This document shows positions 1 to 11,300 of a stretch of DNA of 64,000 nucleotides, one piece after another (the stretch's first letter is position 1; the number at the start of each line of letters is the position of its first letter). Location: assembly GCF_050948215.1 (NCBI RefSeq), contig NC_135161.1:1584830-1648829 (forward strand), given 5' to 3'. A program made the translations under genes and the position numbers. The notes below the pieces were generated by a model. That model did not search any database, was not told the origin of the DNA, and was given only the letters and a program-made list of their open reading frames with translations. The stretch is from Halictus rubicundus. Its lineage: Eukaryota > Arthropoda > Insecta > Hymenoptera > Halictidae.

Positions 1-548
1 GTATTCTGTATATCATAAGATGTTGCAATGAAATCTAAATTTGATGTGGCTCTTCCTCTTTCGAAAGTGTGACCTTCTTCAGGTATTCGTGGAAAGATAT
101 TGTTTCCTAGGAACTCCTCGAGCAGTATTGTACCCTTAAGGTTTTGCTCGCTGGCTCCCCAGGCCGGGGATTTAGCATTGAAGTCGCCTCCAATTATTAT
201 GCTGTTACCTTTCTGTCTTTCAATTTTGGCAAATTGCATTAGGGCTTTGACTTTATGTGCATATAAGTCTGCTGAAATATTAGGAGAGAAATACGTACTT
301 GCGATGGTCAACTTGTTTACTCTTACTGCAGAGAAATCGTCATTGGTGCAGTCGCCATCCTCATTCCTTTTCAGTCCGTTCCTGTTGGTTACCCACACAG
401 CTGCTGAGCCACCTGTTGAATATACCCAATTTCCCGGATTGAAGAGGGGCTCCTGTATTAAAACAATGTCTGCTCCCAGGTCTATTGCTGTCTGTGTGAG
501 CAGGTAGTGAGCCAATCTGCAATGATTCAAGTTTATTTGAAGAATTTT
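1..548 (-). CDS. Non-LTR retrotransposon ORF2, endonuclease domain (partial)
   Basis: On the minus strand an open frame begins just past the end of ORF1 and runs off the window edge. It carries the landmarks of an APE-type endonuclease: LQINLNHCR near the start, LIQEP, and GGDFNAKSPAWG with the catalytic Asp/Asn pair. In such elements this domain nicks target DNA and the reverse transcriptase follows it, here presumably to the left of base 1. No stop interrupts the visible part. The start is not fixed, because the frame overlaps the ORF1 end, as is common in R1/Jockey-like elements. The exact clade cannot be set from the endonuclease alone; an R1-like element is the best guess. Confidence 0.8.
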
Positions 549-559
549 GACCGTGAATT

Positions 560-2158
560 TTAGTTTGCAGCTTCCCTCCTAGCTAGCTGCTCCATATACT
601 TCCTGTATTGGGGGCAATTTACCGCCCCCGCTACATGCTCAGCCTTCGTTGCATGGATTCCTTCCCTCGTACATAGGACGCAGCATCTGACGGCCTCGCA
701 GCCGTTGATTTGGTGACACACCCCACCGCACCTCCTGCATAATTCCTGTCCTTTCAAATCAAAAGCACAATTATAGGACATGTGTCCGAAAGCATGACAT
801 TTGAAGCATCGGATGATGTTCTGTGTTCTCCTAATTCTACAGTTCGTAAAAACCTATTCTTATCTTGTTTTCTTGCCCTATTTGTTGTGCTTCCTCCGCG
901 GGGAGGGAAATTATCGCCATCTTGGTACCCCCGTATCCGAACCTCATTGTTTTTACCTCAATTTCGGTTTTCTGTTTCTGTAGCGCTCTGGAAAGTTCCT
1001 CCTGGAGTTCATCTCTGTCAACTGTAGGGTCCAAATCTTTTATTTCGTAAATGACTTTCGGAGCCATTCTTCTGATTTGACATTCGTCCCCTAGAGTTTC
1101 TTTTGCAAATTTTTCCAAGACTACCGCATTAGTACCTCTTTCCATTTCTATAATAATATCCCCTCCCCGGGATTTTCTTACCGTTTGTATGCCTTGCATG
1201 TTGTCTCCTGGGTTCGTTTTTAATTTTTTAAAAAGATCTGCGAATGTTCTTGTTTCCGACGTTTTTATAATTAGAGCTTCTGATTTGGGTAGAGGGGAGG
1301 GGGGGGTCTAATCCTTTTAATTCCTTCCCCTTCGCTTTCCTTTCCTTTTTCCTTCTCCTGTTTCTTCTTTTCGGCTTCGTCTGTTTCTTCTTTTTTCTTT
1401 TTCTTCAAGGCCTTCTTTTCTTCTGTTTTTCTCCTATTCTCGACTACTTTCCATTCATTCTCTTGCTTAGCTTCACTCCTTCCTTCTGTTGTATTATCTT
1501 CCGTTTCACTCTCGTATCTGAGAGCTTTTCTTGTACCTTCAGACGCATTTCTTCTTGTTCTTGAAGATTCCCCTTCCCTTTCTTCTTTTTTATTATTTTT
1601 GAGAGAGCATTGTACTCCAATGTCCCTGTGCATCAGGCTGTTTCTCAGATTTTTATTTTCTATTATAAGTTCTATGTTTCTGAGTTTGGTAATAGCTGCT
1701 TCTAACTGCCTATCCGCCTGGGCCGCATGGGTCTTTGTGAAGCTTCTCACCTCTTTTAATGGATCCATACAGTATCCTTTTACTTCCTTGGTCGATGTTC
1801 TCGTTTCCTTTAGGAGAGCCGCAAGTTCTCCGATTAATTTAAGTACATCCTCCTCTTCTTCTTTTTCTCTTTCTTTATCCTTAGTTTTCTCTTCATTTTT
1901 CGAGTGATCTAATTTGGGTGTTGATGCGTTGTGTCTATCATCCACTCTTTTTCTTTTAAGTGTCGTATTTTCCAACATAATTATATCGGAAAATTGGGAT
2001 TCCGAGTCTGTTTCCAGGGTATCCCAGACCCTCTTAGAGCTTTCTTTATCCTTATTCTTCTCTTTTTCATTACTCCTCCGTGTTTTCTCGCTTCTTTTAA
2101 AAACGTTATTTTTCTCCGGCGGCTGTAGCGGCGTTAGCCACCTCTCCTCTTCCTCCAT
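560..2158 (-). pseudogene. Non-LTR retrotransposon ORF1 (Gag-like), two frameshifts
   Basis: This is the nucleic-acid-binding ORF1 upstream of the endonuclease frame. The N-terminal part (2158-1271) is highly charged and Lys/Glu-rich. The middle part (1199-837, readable upstream to about 1290) has the Gag core, for example KSRGGDIIIEM. The C-terminal part (about 870-560) has CCHC knuckles: CFKCHAFGHMSYNC, then CRRCGGVCHQINGC and a further Cys cluster. The three parts lie in different frames. One shift falls in the C-rich run at 1295-1310 and the other near 845-855. Reading across both gives a continuous Gag, so each is probably a single-base indel, either a real mutation or a homopolymer sequencing error. 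Confidence 0.75.
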
Positions 2159-5100
2159 CCTTCTCTCTCCTTCCGTGTCAGTCGTGCTGTGTTCTCTGTT
2201 TATCGTCTTGAATATAATATTTCAGAGGTTTGAAAGTATACGTGAGTGTCTAGGTCTTTGAACTGTGAACTGTGTTTGTGTATGTGTGAGAGTTTATAAG
2301 AAGGTGAGTAAGAAGGCAGGTAGTGGCGGTTTGGTTGTCCTTGTTGTGTTTTTGCGTCGCTTTGTCCTCTCCGTTCCTCGCCTTGGAGTTTGCTTGGGGT
2401 CGGTCTGTGCTATACACGGCTTATTCCCCCCTGCTCCCCCCTATAGCCTAACGGTACACGTCAGATACTCCGTGTAACTTTTTCTTTCCTCAACGCTATC
2501 TTTCTGATTTTACTTTTTGCTACCTATTTTTTGACTCCTTTATCTCTTTTATTCTCTTTTTTTCTTTCCTTTGTTTTTTGCTATTCTATACCTTTAATTC
2601 GTTTTATATATATTTTTATATTTCAATTAATCTACCTTTTCCTATTTCTATTTCTATTTTTATTTCTATTTCTATTGTAGGTAATTTTATTTCTTCCTAT
2701 TGCAGGTAATTGGTAAGTATACTATTCTACTTTGCTTAGTTTTATTTATTTATTTATTTATTAGTATTCTGTTTTTATTGATTATTAAGTGTTTGAACTA
2801 TCTATTTATGTTTGACTATCTAAACTTTTTATAGCGCTATTAACTATTTATAGTATTTTCCAGACTATATGGTACGTATGTATATCTCTTTTTTGATTTC
2901 AATTTTAATTTAATTTAGTTTTAAGCTAATTATTTTAATTTTTTCTTTTTCAGGTATGACAACTGATACTATACTTTTCAAATGAATATTGCTTCAAGTT
3001 CTTATTATTTGTATTTTATTTAGATTCTAATTAATAAAATAAATAAAATAAAATTCAAGAGTTTCACAATTTATCGGCTTCCTAATTTTTTATTTGAAGT
3101 TCAGGTGCGGTTCAGGTAAGTTTATACTAAAAATTCCTGGATTATTTAACTAATTTTATTACTTTTTGTTATTTTTATTTATTTTGCCAGGACTGAAATT
3201 CTAAGAAATTTTAAGAAATTTTAAACTTGAATATTCTGAAATTTTTGAAGATTTAAAATATTCTGAAAATTTTTGAAGATTTAGTATTGTAAATGCGGGA
3301 TTGGGTATTATTGTTTGTTGATGTGGGAAATAATTTCAAACACGTACAAATACGAGTATTTGTCTATATTCTGTAGATTCAAAATTCAAAATTAACATAA
3401 AATCGCTGGTTTTTAATTTATGTTCGCACGCCAACATAAAATCGCTGGTTTTTAATTTCAGTTTCTCCAGTTCTTAGCTTTCGCTTCGCTCGCCTATTTT
3501 TCTATCTATCTCTAACTATACCTATATGTCTAATTGCTCGCAACTCAATTACTAATTATTTTATTCGCCTAAAAAGAAAAGAAAAACTTATTTATTTTTT
3601 CTTAATTTCTATCCTAATCCTATTCTAAATTAGTTGTTTATAAATTATAATTCGGCTCACCTGGCTTGTATGCCAAAAAAGAAAATAATAATTAACCTAG
3701 CGTCTATAACAAGAAGATAATAATAACTCAGAACATAATTAAAATTAAATTTGCATAGGTCACACGGTTATATGTAATTTTTTGGCTATCTAACCTATGT
3801 TATCTATTACTATACTACCCTTGAATATATTATAAATTATCTCACTCTTAAATTTTTTCGGAAAATGCCCTCAAAAAGCCCTTTTTTGATCTTGGACCAA
3901 GAACAAAGTGGCCTTTTTTGGGTAGTTTACCCCCTTTTTTTATTACTTCTTCATTTAGCCCTAATTGTTCCGGTTACTCGGCCTGTACAAATTTTTTCCG
4001 AAAAACGTCTCCTTATGGTTGTAAAAACCCGTTTTTTGGTTAAAAAATGGGGGTAGGCGGGTTTTCCCCCACCACGGGGTTTCTTCGAACCCCTCCCCAC
4101 CCTTAGTTCTTAAAATTTTATCCAAAGAGGCTCCACGTACTCAGTTTCTCTCGGATTTATTAAAAACTTATTTGTCACCCGGTATAACGAATTCCTAAAC
4201 TTTGTCCGATCGGGCCGTTCGAGGGCTCGTTGGACAGGTCTTTTTAAACTCTATACCGTTCTCGTATCAGATTTGCCCTATCACTCGAAACGGGTTTATA
4301 TTTTCCTATATCTCCGAACAGGGGGGGGGGGGGGAATCGCGAAGTTTTCCCCACCCGGGAGAAATATCTCCCTTTCAGACCCTTCCTGCTCGCTACCCTT
4401 TATAATAGCTACGTTTCAAATTTCAAGTCAATCGGAGCACTTTCGGTCTACCGCTATATAAGTCCGGGGTCTAACCCTTTTTTCTATAGTGTGTCGACTT
4501 ACTTCTGATCTCCGACCGACCCCTCGCAACGTGGCCTTCTTTCTCCAATGGTCCCTTCGGGTATTTTTTCCAAGTTCTAATCCTTTCACGTGCACAATTA
4601 ACTATTTTGCCCAATTAATCGATAAATAAATCACTGCAACAGTGTTTATAGTTATTAATTAATTTTCTAAAAGTCTATGTTCCGTTCATTGTTCACGTAT
4701 TCGTACACTTTTATCGCGAATGTTCTCACGTTTTTTTTTATTTTCTATTTATTTTCACCCGAATTTTGATTTTTATTTTCTATTTTGATTTTATTGTTCA
4801 GTTTTTTCGCGTTAAACTACTATAATTAACACCGAACACTGAAATTTTCGGTTTATTCCGTATTATTTTGCAAAAATTCGCGGATTTTCTTGCAAAATTC
4901 GCGTTTTTCGCGTTTCATTTCGCACTAGAACTCCGGATTTCGCTTATTTCCTTTAAATCTCGATAATAATTGAATAATTAATAAACTGTACAATAATTGC
5001 TAGACTGTACTATAAAATTTTGAAAAATTCAAATTTCGACTATTACTCGATTTCTGAAAATTCACTTGGATCCTTGCTCTTTCGAGGTTCAAATCGTTCT

Positions 5101-5854
5101 GGTCTCGCTTAGGCCTGGTTCAAGGTCTACGGCCAGGCCCTGGCGAACCTTTCCTTTTTACGGCATCCTTTCCTGATTGCCTTTTTCCGCTTTTCCCGTT
5201 TTACAGCATCCTTCCGCGATTGCCTCGTTCCGCGGGTCCTTACCTGATCCTTCGTTCCTCCTGGGTTTGGCCGTACCATCTTTCCCTTACTTTCCTTTCT
5301 TCTTACTTTCCTCTCCTCACTTCCCACTTCTCACCTTCCTCTCCTTACTTCCCACTCCTTACTTTCCTCTCCTCCACTTCTTACCTCCTCCAGAGGGTTT
5401 TCCAAAATCGTTGCCAGGACACTCCATCGCTAACTCCTGTAGAGACAACTTCGGGTCTCCAGTCGTACATCGGAAAATCTTGAATAAAACTTGTGTCGAG
5501 GAATACTCCTGTCGCGCCTAATTCATTCGATCGATACCTCCACAATGTATTTTTTGCAATACTTACATCATGAACGTGCTGAATAGAAGAGAATTGAATA
5601 ATCCTTTTGTGATGTATTCGCAGAGCGACAATATCGCGGTCGCTAACTTCACGCGGGCCTCGCCTCGCCGAACTGCTCCGAGCGCGGCGCTGCCGCGCGG
5701 CGGGAAGGCACTCTCTGTTCGACGAGCCACGCGGGCGCACGTGCGAGTAAACGCTAAGTATTAGATAAAATAACAGGTCTTATTTCTTCGCCACCTTCAC
5801 CCTCGGTCCCGACTACCTCAGGACGATACGTAGCACCTTTTTTTTATTATTCAG
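2159..5854. other. AT-rich region, possible element 5' UTR; no gene recognised
   Basis: The first 300 bases upstream of ORF1 may be the 5' UTR of the non-LTR element. The rest is low-complexity T/A-rich sequence with TTTCTATTTC-like repeats near 2640-2680 and a run of 14 G at 4321-4334. A GC-richer block lies at about 5090-5760. Short frames on both strands there (for example 5381-5740 minus) have no recognisable motif. A polypyrimidine tract ending in TTCAG at 5854 is the acceptor of the next exon. Confidence 0.5.
3394..3458 (+). repeat. 26-bp direct repeat, two copies
   Basis: The 26-base unit beginning AACATAAAATCGCTGG and ending in TTTTTAATTT occurs at 3394-3419 and again at 3433-3458, separated by 13 bases. 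It is a local duplication; no function is evident. Confidence 0.8.
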
Positions 5855-6120
5855 GCTCTATTAAGGAAGTGGAAGAAGTTGGGGTTGCAAGGAGCACCAA
5901 GAAAGATTCTGTCCATGGCTATGACAATGCCTTTAGCTCCATCCGATATGTTTCCAGAAGCATTACATCAAATTCAATTAGTCGCTGACCGTTTATGCGG
6001 CACATTTCCAAATGTACTTCTGTTTATGGCATATCTGCGCAATGTGTGGCTTCTTATTTCTTCCAAGGTCAGCGTATACGATTCTGCAGTGAGGACTAAC
6101 AACATTGTTGAGTCGTTTAA
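5855..6120 (+). CDS. MULE-like transposase gene, exon upstream of the piggyBac insertion
   Basis: After the acceptor at 5854 the frame reads ALLRKWKKLGLQGAPRK and continues to VRTNNIVESF, where the piggyBac TTAA (6117-6120) cuts it. The R-TNN--ESF block resembles the C-terminal part of MULE/FLYWCH-type transposase-derived proteins. Removing the piggyBac and one TTAA copy restores the frame directly into 23686, reading NKTLAQRF. Upstream exons with the catalytic DDE core were not found in the window, so this is a 3' gene fragment. Whether it was a transposon gene or a domesticated host gene cannot be told; the family call is from motif memory only. Confidence 0.55.
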
Positions 6121-6130
6121 CCCTTTCGCG

Positions 6131-6332
6131 GCGAACAGCGCCTTTTGGCGCTCAGCTATAGACGGTCTCTCCGAGCGAACAGCGGCTTTTGCCGCTCAGC
6201 TATAGACGCTCTCTCCGAGCGAACAGTGCCTTTTGGCGCTCAGCTATAGACGCTCTCTCCGAGCGAACAGCGCGATCTGGCGCTCGGCTATAGACGCTCG
6301 CTCCGAGCGAACAGCGCCTTTTGGCGCCGTTC
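6131..6332 (+). repeat. 44-bp subterminal tandem array of piggyBac
   Basis: About 4.6 copies of a 44-base unit start with GCGAACAGCGCC at 6131, 6175, 6219, 6263 and 6307. Each unit holds a short palindrome, AGCGCC-TTTT-GGCGCT or variants. In one unit (6175-6218) both arms changed together (GCGGC/GCCGC), so the stem is kept. Such arrays next to the inverted ends may be transposase-binding sites; that is inference. Confidence 0.8.
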
Positions 6333-6449
6333 ATTTATTTACAGTAACTGCCATGATGTCCATTAATTCGTTTGTTTTCGATGTGCTGGAAATACACGCT
6401 TCTCCGTGCAAATATTTTTTTACACAATTAGATATAATTATCCATAAAT

Positions 6450-6662
6450 TTGGCCCCTATCATGGACAAGTGGACGACGAATATGAGCTGCGATAGTATG
6501 GAAGTGTCATCGGATTCTGACTTGCCTGAAATTTTTGGTGAAATTGGATACAGAGGTACAAATCAAAATACATACAAGAAGAGAGGCGTACTGTTAAGTA
6601 GCTCTGAATCTGATTCTGAAAACAATGAGGAATTACCAGACATCTATGTATGTATGCATGTG
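6450..6662 (+). pseudogene. piggyBac transposase, acidic N-terminus
   Basis: The frame begins around the Met codons at 6450/6462 and is rich in Asp, Glu and Ser (SSDSDLPEI, SSSESDSENNEELPDI), as is usual for the N-terminus of piggyBac transposases. The frame then enters a purine-rich stretch and is lost at about 6655. The conserved core resumes in another frame near 6912. Confidence 0.6.
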
Positions 6663-6911
6663 TGTGTAACTAGTCCAATATAAATATGCGGTAGGTCGCG
6701 GGAGCGCAAGAGTTATTATCCGAGTTTCGGCGAAGCGAGAGAGTTGCGAGAGTGCGGAGTTATAGAGCGAGAGAGATCGAGAGAGATCGAGAGAGGGAGA
6801 GAGAAAGAGAGGGAGCCGTTCGTGAGAAATAGACGAGAGAGTGAGAGAACGCGTGGGTGAGCGTCTTGAGGAATATTTGTACAGGTCCAATAAACGTTAC
6901 TGCAATACAAA
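6663..6911 (+). mobile_element. Possible short solo LTR or TRIM inside piggyBac
   Basis: This stretch separates the acidic N-terminus from the core of the piggyBac transposase. It starts TGTAACTAG, has a TATA-like AATATAAATA at about 6677 and a (GA)-rich middle, and ends near an AATAAA at about 6890 followed by GTTACTGCA. The TG start and the promoter-then-poly(A)-signal order fit a small LTR. No clean target duplication was found, so the limits are approximate. Confidence 0.3.
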
Positions 6912-7440
6912 ACTTCACTGCAATACCTGACCGCTTGGCTTCCATCAAAAACAATTCCTACAATATTAACGATAAATCGTCAATATTAGAAATCTTTCAA
7001 CTTTTCTTTTCCGAAAACTTGGTTAAACATATTGTAAGAGAAAGTAATAATTATTATTCCACGAAAACTGTCCGCAGTGGGTACTCACGATTGCTGGCAT
7101 GGAAAAATACTACAGTGACCGAAATGTATCGATTTTTTGCTCTGTCGATGTTAATGCCAAGAGTAGAGAAAGTGTCAATAGAGGAATATTGGTCAACCGG
7201 CGAATTATTACGAACGGAAAGTTTTCCAAGAGTAATGACGAAAGACAGATTTAAATCTCTGTTACAAATGCTGCACTTTCACGACATCAATGAGACCACA
7301 AATCGAGATGTACTAATAAAAATTCGCTTCATCGTCGACAGTCTGCGAAATTCTTTTTCACAAACATTTTACCCGTATAAGCACGTATGCATCGACAAAA
7401 GCTTGCTACTTTTCAAAGGACGATGTTTCTTCAAGCAGTG
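6912..7440 (+). pseudogene. piggyBac transposase core (DDE_Tnp_1_7), first part
   Basis: The frame reads NFTAIPDRLASIKN, then EIFQLFFSENLVKHIV, then FPRVMTKDRFKSLLQMLHF, all typical of the piggyBac transposase core. The first catalytic Asp should lie in the block CIDKSLLLFKGR. The usual acidic residue after that Asp is Lys here, which may be a degenerative change. The BEL/Pao element cuts the frame after KQC at 7440. Confidence 0.85.
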
Positions 7441-8029
7441 TGTTTCGTATCTTTCCCTGCTTGGAAAGATTCGCGGGAAACTAAAAGGAATGCAAGTGGA
7501 CTTGCGAGGAAATTTAGCGGATTGTGTATGAAAGTGTATGTGGAATGGTATGAAAGTATGCTGAGTGAAAGTGGAGAAAGCGGACTGTATGAATGAATTG
7601 AATGGAAGGCGGATTTGCAAATAAATTAACTGTATTTTCACACTGTAAAGCTTCAGTTTGTCACAAAGGTTGAAAATTATAATAAATTGACTGATAAGCA
7701 ATCGATCTCGAAAACTTTCTCTTCTTACGTAATCGCACAGCTGACTCGGAATTCAGAAAGAGAGCGAGTAACGGTTCTCTCTCGGTTTTATTACTTCGAT
7801 CCTTCGGGAAGTTCGTCACGCGCAGATGTTTCCGGTTTTTCGTCGAGAACCTTCCAGAAGAATCGAGCCTGTTTTCCGCGAATCACGCTTGAGGGTTTTG
7901 CCCGCGCGAGCCTCGATTACAGACGCTGTTTGTCGGTGTTCTCGCGCGTGTTGCGGGACATTCTGTGATTGGCAGCCGCGCGGTTGAGCACGGTGAGGCG
8001 TTATGGCGTTCGCGCGCCAATCTCAAACA
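7441..8029 (-). repeat. 3' LTR of the BEL/Pao element
   Basis: The 589-bp LTR reads TGTTTCGTATC at its left end and CAATCTCAAACA at its right end, giving TG...CA termini on both strands. An AATAAA poly(A) signal on the minus strand lies near 7790. It cuts the piggyBac frame. Confidence 0.95.
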
Positions 8030-8352
8030 TGCCGCCCGCCTCGACTTGTCGAATGTCCGAGCATGCAAACGGTCGTGATATCTAGTGAACAAAGTGCTAG
8101 TGATTGACAGTGATTTTCACGCAGTGATTTCGGGCTATAGTTTACAACTCTGCAAGCAATTTTTGAGGTTACTACCGTCGTCATGAGCAATGTGAATGCT
8201 TGAATTTACTGCGAGGTGGTTGGAGTGGGGGGCCACGTCGGCTGGCCTCGTGAATGACTCGCGCATGCGCTCAACGATTTTACGCGTACTACGCAGTTGT
8301 AGTCGATCTTCGCGAGTGAATGAATTACGGTGCAACACGTGAATCGACGCGG

Positions 8353-11300
8353 TCATCGATCGTTCTCGTTCAACGGTAGAACGATCAGTTTGTGGATCGG
8401 TCTTACGAATTCGGACGCCGAGGTGACCACGGTGACTACCCGAGTTTTCCCGTCGCCTCCAGGATGCACTTCCTTCACTCGTGCGAGCGGCCAGCGAGCG
8501 GGTGGCGTTGATTCGTCGCTGAGGATGCACAGGCTGCCCGGCGTGAGGTTTTCCTGTGGTCGGCGCCATTTCGACCGTGTGGTGAGTCCGTGCAGGTACT
8601 CCTTTCGCCATCGCACCCAGAATTGATCCCTCATTTGGTTGATCAGCTGCCATCGAGTAAGCCGGTTGACGTTCTGGTCCAGCAGCGACGGTTCCGGCAA
8701 CGCGTTCAACGGGGAGCCTACAAGAAAATGCCCTGGAGTCAATGCTGTTAAATCAGACGGGTCATCGGAGAGAGCAGCCAGCGGCCTTGAATTTAGGCAA
8801 CCTTCGACTTGTGTGAGGAGTGTGGACATCTCCTCGAATGTGAGTCGTGTTTCTCCTATCGTCCTTCTCAGATGGTGCTTGGTGGACTTGACGGCTGCCT
8901 CCCAGAGTCCACCGAAGTGGGGCGCTGCTGGTGGGTTGAAATGCCACTGAGTGCGTAGGTTGCTCAGGTTTTCCCTCAAGCATCTATTTTCAGGGCTGCT
9001 GGCGGTGAATAGGCGACGCAGCTCCCGGTCTGCCCCCAGGAAGTTCGTCCCACAGTCACTGTACAGGTGCGCACAGAGACCTCGGCGGGATATGAAGCGC
9101 CGGAAAGCAGCCAGGAAAGCCTCTGACGTGTAACTGGAGACCGCCTCGAGATGGACGGCCTTGGTCACCATGCAGATGAAGACTGCGAAGAAGGCCTTGG
9201 TTGCTCTGTGACCACGCCCTGGAGAAGTCCGCAGCCATATCGGGCCCGCATAGTCCACTCCGGTGGAATGGAATGGGCGAGCTGGAGTAACGCGGTGCTC
9301 TGGCAGTTGGCCCATCATCTGCCTGCCTGTTTCCGCCCGCCATCTCAGACACGTTACGCATTTGAGGATTGCTGCTTTGACTCTTGATCGTCCCCTCGGT
9401 ATCCAGAACCTCTGGCGTATGGCTCCCAGAGTTGCTTGCACTCCGCCATGCAGTGTCTTGAGATGGCTGTGAACAATGTAAAGTTGGGTAAAGGTGGATT
9501 CAGGAGGCAGGATAATTGGATGGGCTTCGTCAGGATTGAGCCGCGCTTTGCTCAGCCGACCCCCAACTCTGAGAATGTTGGCGCTGTCGATCTCCGCTGC
9601 TAGAGGTGAGAGCACGCTCCTTGAGGGAACGCATGCGCCTGATTTTAATAGCCTCCTTTCTTCCTTAAAGTGAGTCTGCTGCACTTGTCGGATCCAGCAC
9701 TTTTCGGCCTCGTTGATTTCCTCTACCGAAAGGACTGAGGAGTCACCATGGGTGGCGGCGATATTGCTGTTGGAGACTGAAGAGAGCTTGCGTCGTTTGA
9801 GAAGCCATCGTCGACACCAAGCGGTGACCCTTAGCAGCCTGGTATAGGATGAGAACCGCATCAAGGTGTCGTTGTCCTCAATTCCCCTTTTGGCCTTTTG
9901 TGTTACCGCAACTAGTTTTTTCCTTTCTTCTGGCAGGTGGTCAGGAATTTCTGCTTGGGCCTCCGTGAGCTGCTCGCTGTTTCGCAGGAAGTTCGGGCCG
10001 TTCCACCACAATGTCAGCTGCAACAACTGCGACGGTGTGAGTCCTCGAGAGGCGGGGTCAGCTGGATTTTCAACCCCGGCTACATGATGCCATTGTGCCT
10101 CGGGAACTCGACGCTGAATGTCTGCCACTCTGTTCGCGACATAGGTTTTCCACCTGCTTGGATGTGCTCGTAACCACCCCAGAGCGACTGTCGAGTCTGA
10201 CCACAAGTGTATCGGTGTGCTTGTGTATGCTAGTGTCGCAGTGGTTTTTTCTGCTAGTCGAGCGAGGAGATGTGCTGCGCAGAGTTCCAAGCGAGGTAAC
10301 GAGACCTGCTTTAGTGGTGCGACCTTGCTCTTAGCAGTGACGAGTGCGACTTCCCAGTGTCCGTCCTCCCTCTTCGTCCTCAAGTAGATGACTGCTGCGT
10401 ATGCTCGCTCGGAGGCGTCTGCGAAGCCATGTAATTCCCTCAGAGTGGGATGTGGACAGTGAGACAAGGGCCGAGGTACCCTAACTCTTTCGAGCAGCTT
10501 CAGTTCGGCGCAGAAAAGTGCCCAGTCTTCAGCCATGGATGCAGGAAGTGGGTCGTCCCAGTCCAGACCCAGCAGCCAAGTCGATTGAATGGCTATTTTC
10601 GCCCGTACGATGACTGGTGCTAGCCATCCCAGTGGGTCGAACAACTGTGCGGCTTTCGAAACAATGCTGCGCTTGGTTGGCGATTGAGCGGTGACCTCAG
10701 CGAGGGAGTATCGAAAGTTGTCCTCTCGTGGTGACCAGTGAAGACCTAACGCAGTGTGAATGCAGTCCGACCAGGTTTTCTGCTCCTCTAGTTGGTTGTG
10801 GTGCAGCGAGGACTGAGTGGTTGTGCTTTCGGAGTGACCTGCGAACACTTGAATCCGTCGTGATGAGTCCTGGGGCAAATCGACCACGTTGGACGCCCAC
10901 TTTTGGAGCGGGAAGCCGCCCGCCATGCACAGCTGCTGAAGTTGATTGGCGGTTTCCATCAGCTCTTCCACGGTGTCGGCTCCAGTGAGGATGTCATCGA
11001 CGTATGTGTCCCTCTTGATGGCTATTGCTCCGTTGGGGTAGTGCGAGCCCTCATCCTCAGCCAGTTGGCGCAGTGTTCGCACAGCTAGATATGGGGCACA
11101 TGAAAGACCATACGTGACAGTGTTTAGCCGGTATTCACGAACCCTTTCGCTCTCCGCCCGTCTCCAGAGGATTCGTTGTACGTCTCGATCCTCTGGATGG
11201 ACTAATATCTGCCGGTACATCTTGGTGACGTCGGCTGTCACCACGTACTGGTGTTTGCGCCACCTCAGAATGACGTCAGCGAGTGGTGGCAACAAATTTG

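Noticed and set aside
5381..5740. 119-residue minus-strand frame
   Set aside because: It has no recognisable domain and no splice or neighbour support; it is reported only as part of the unassigned stretch.
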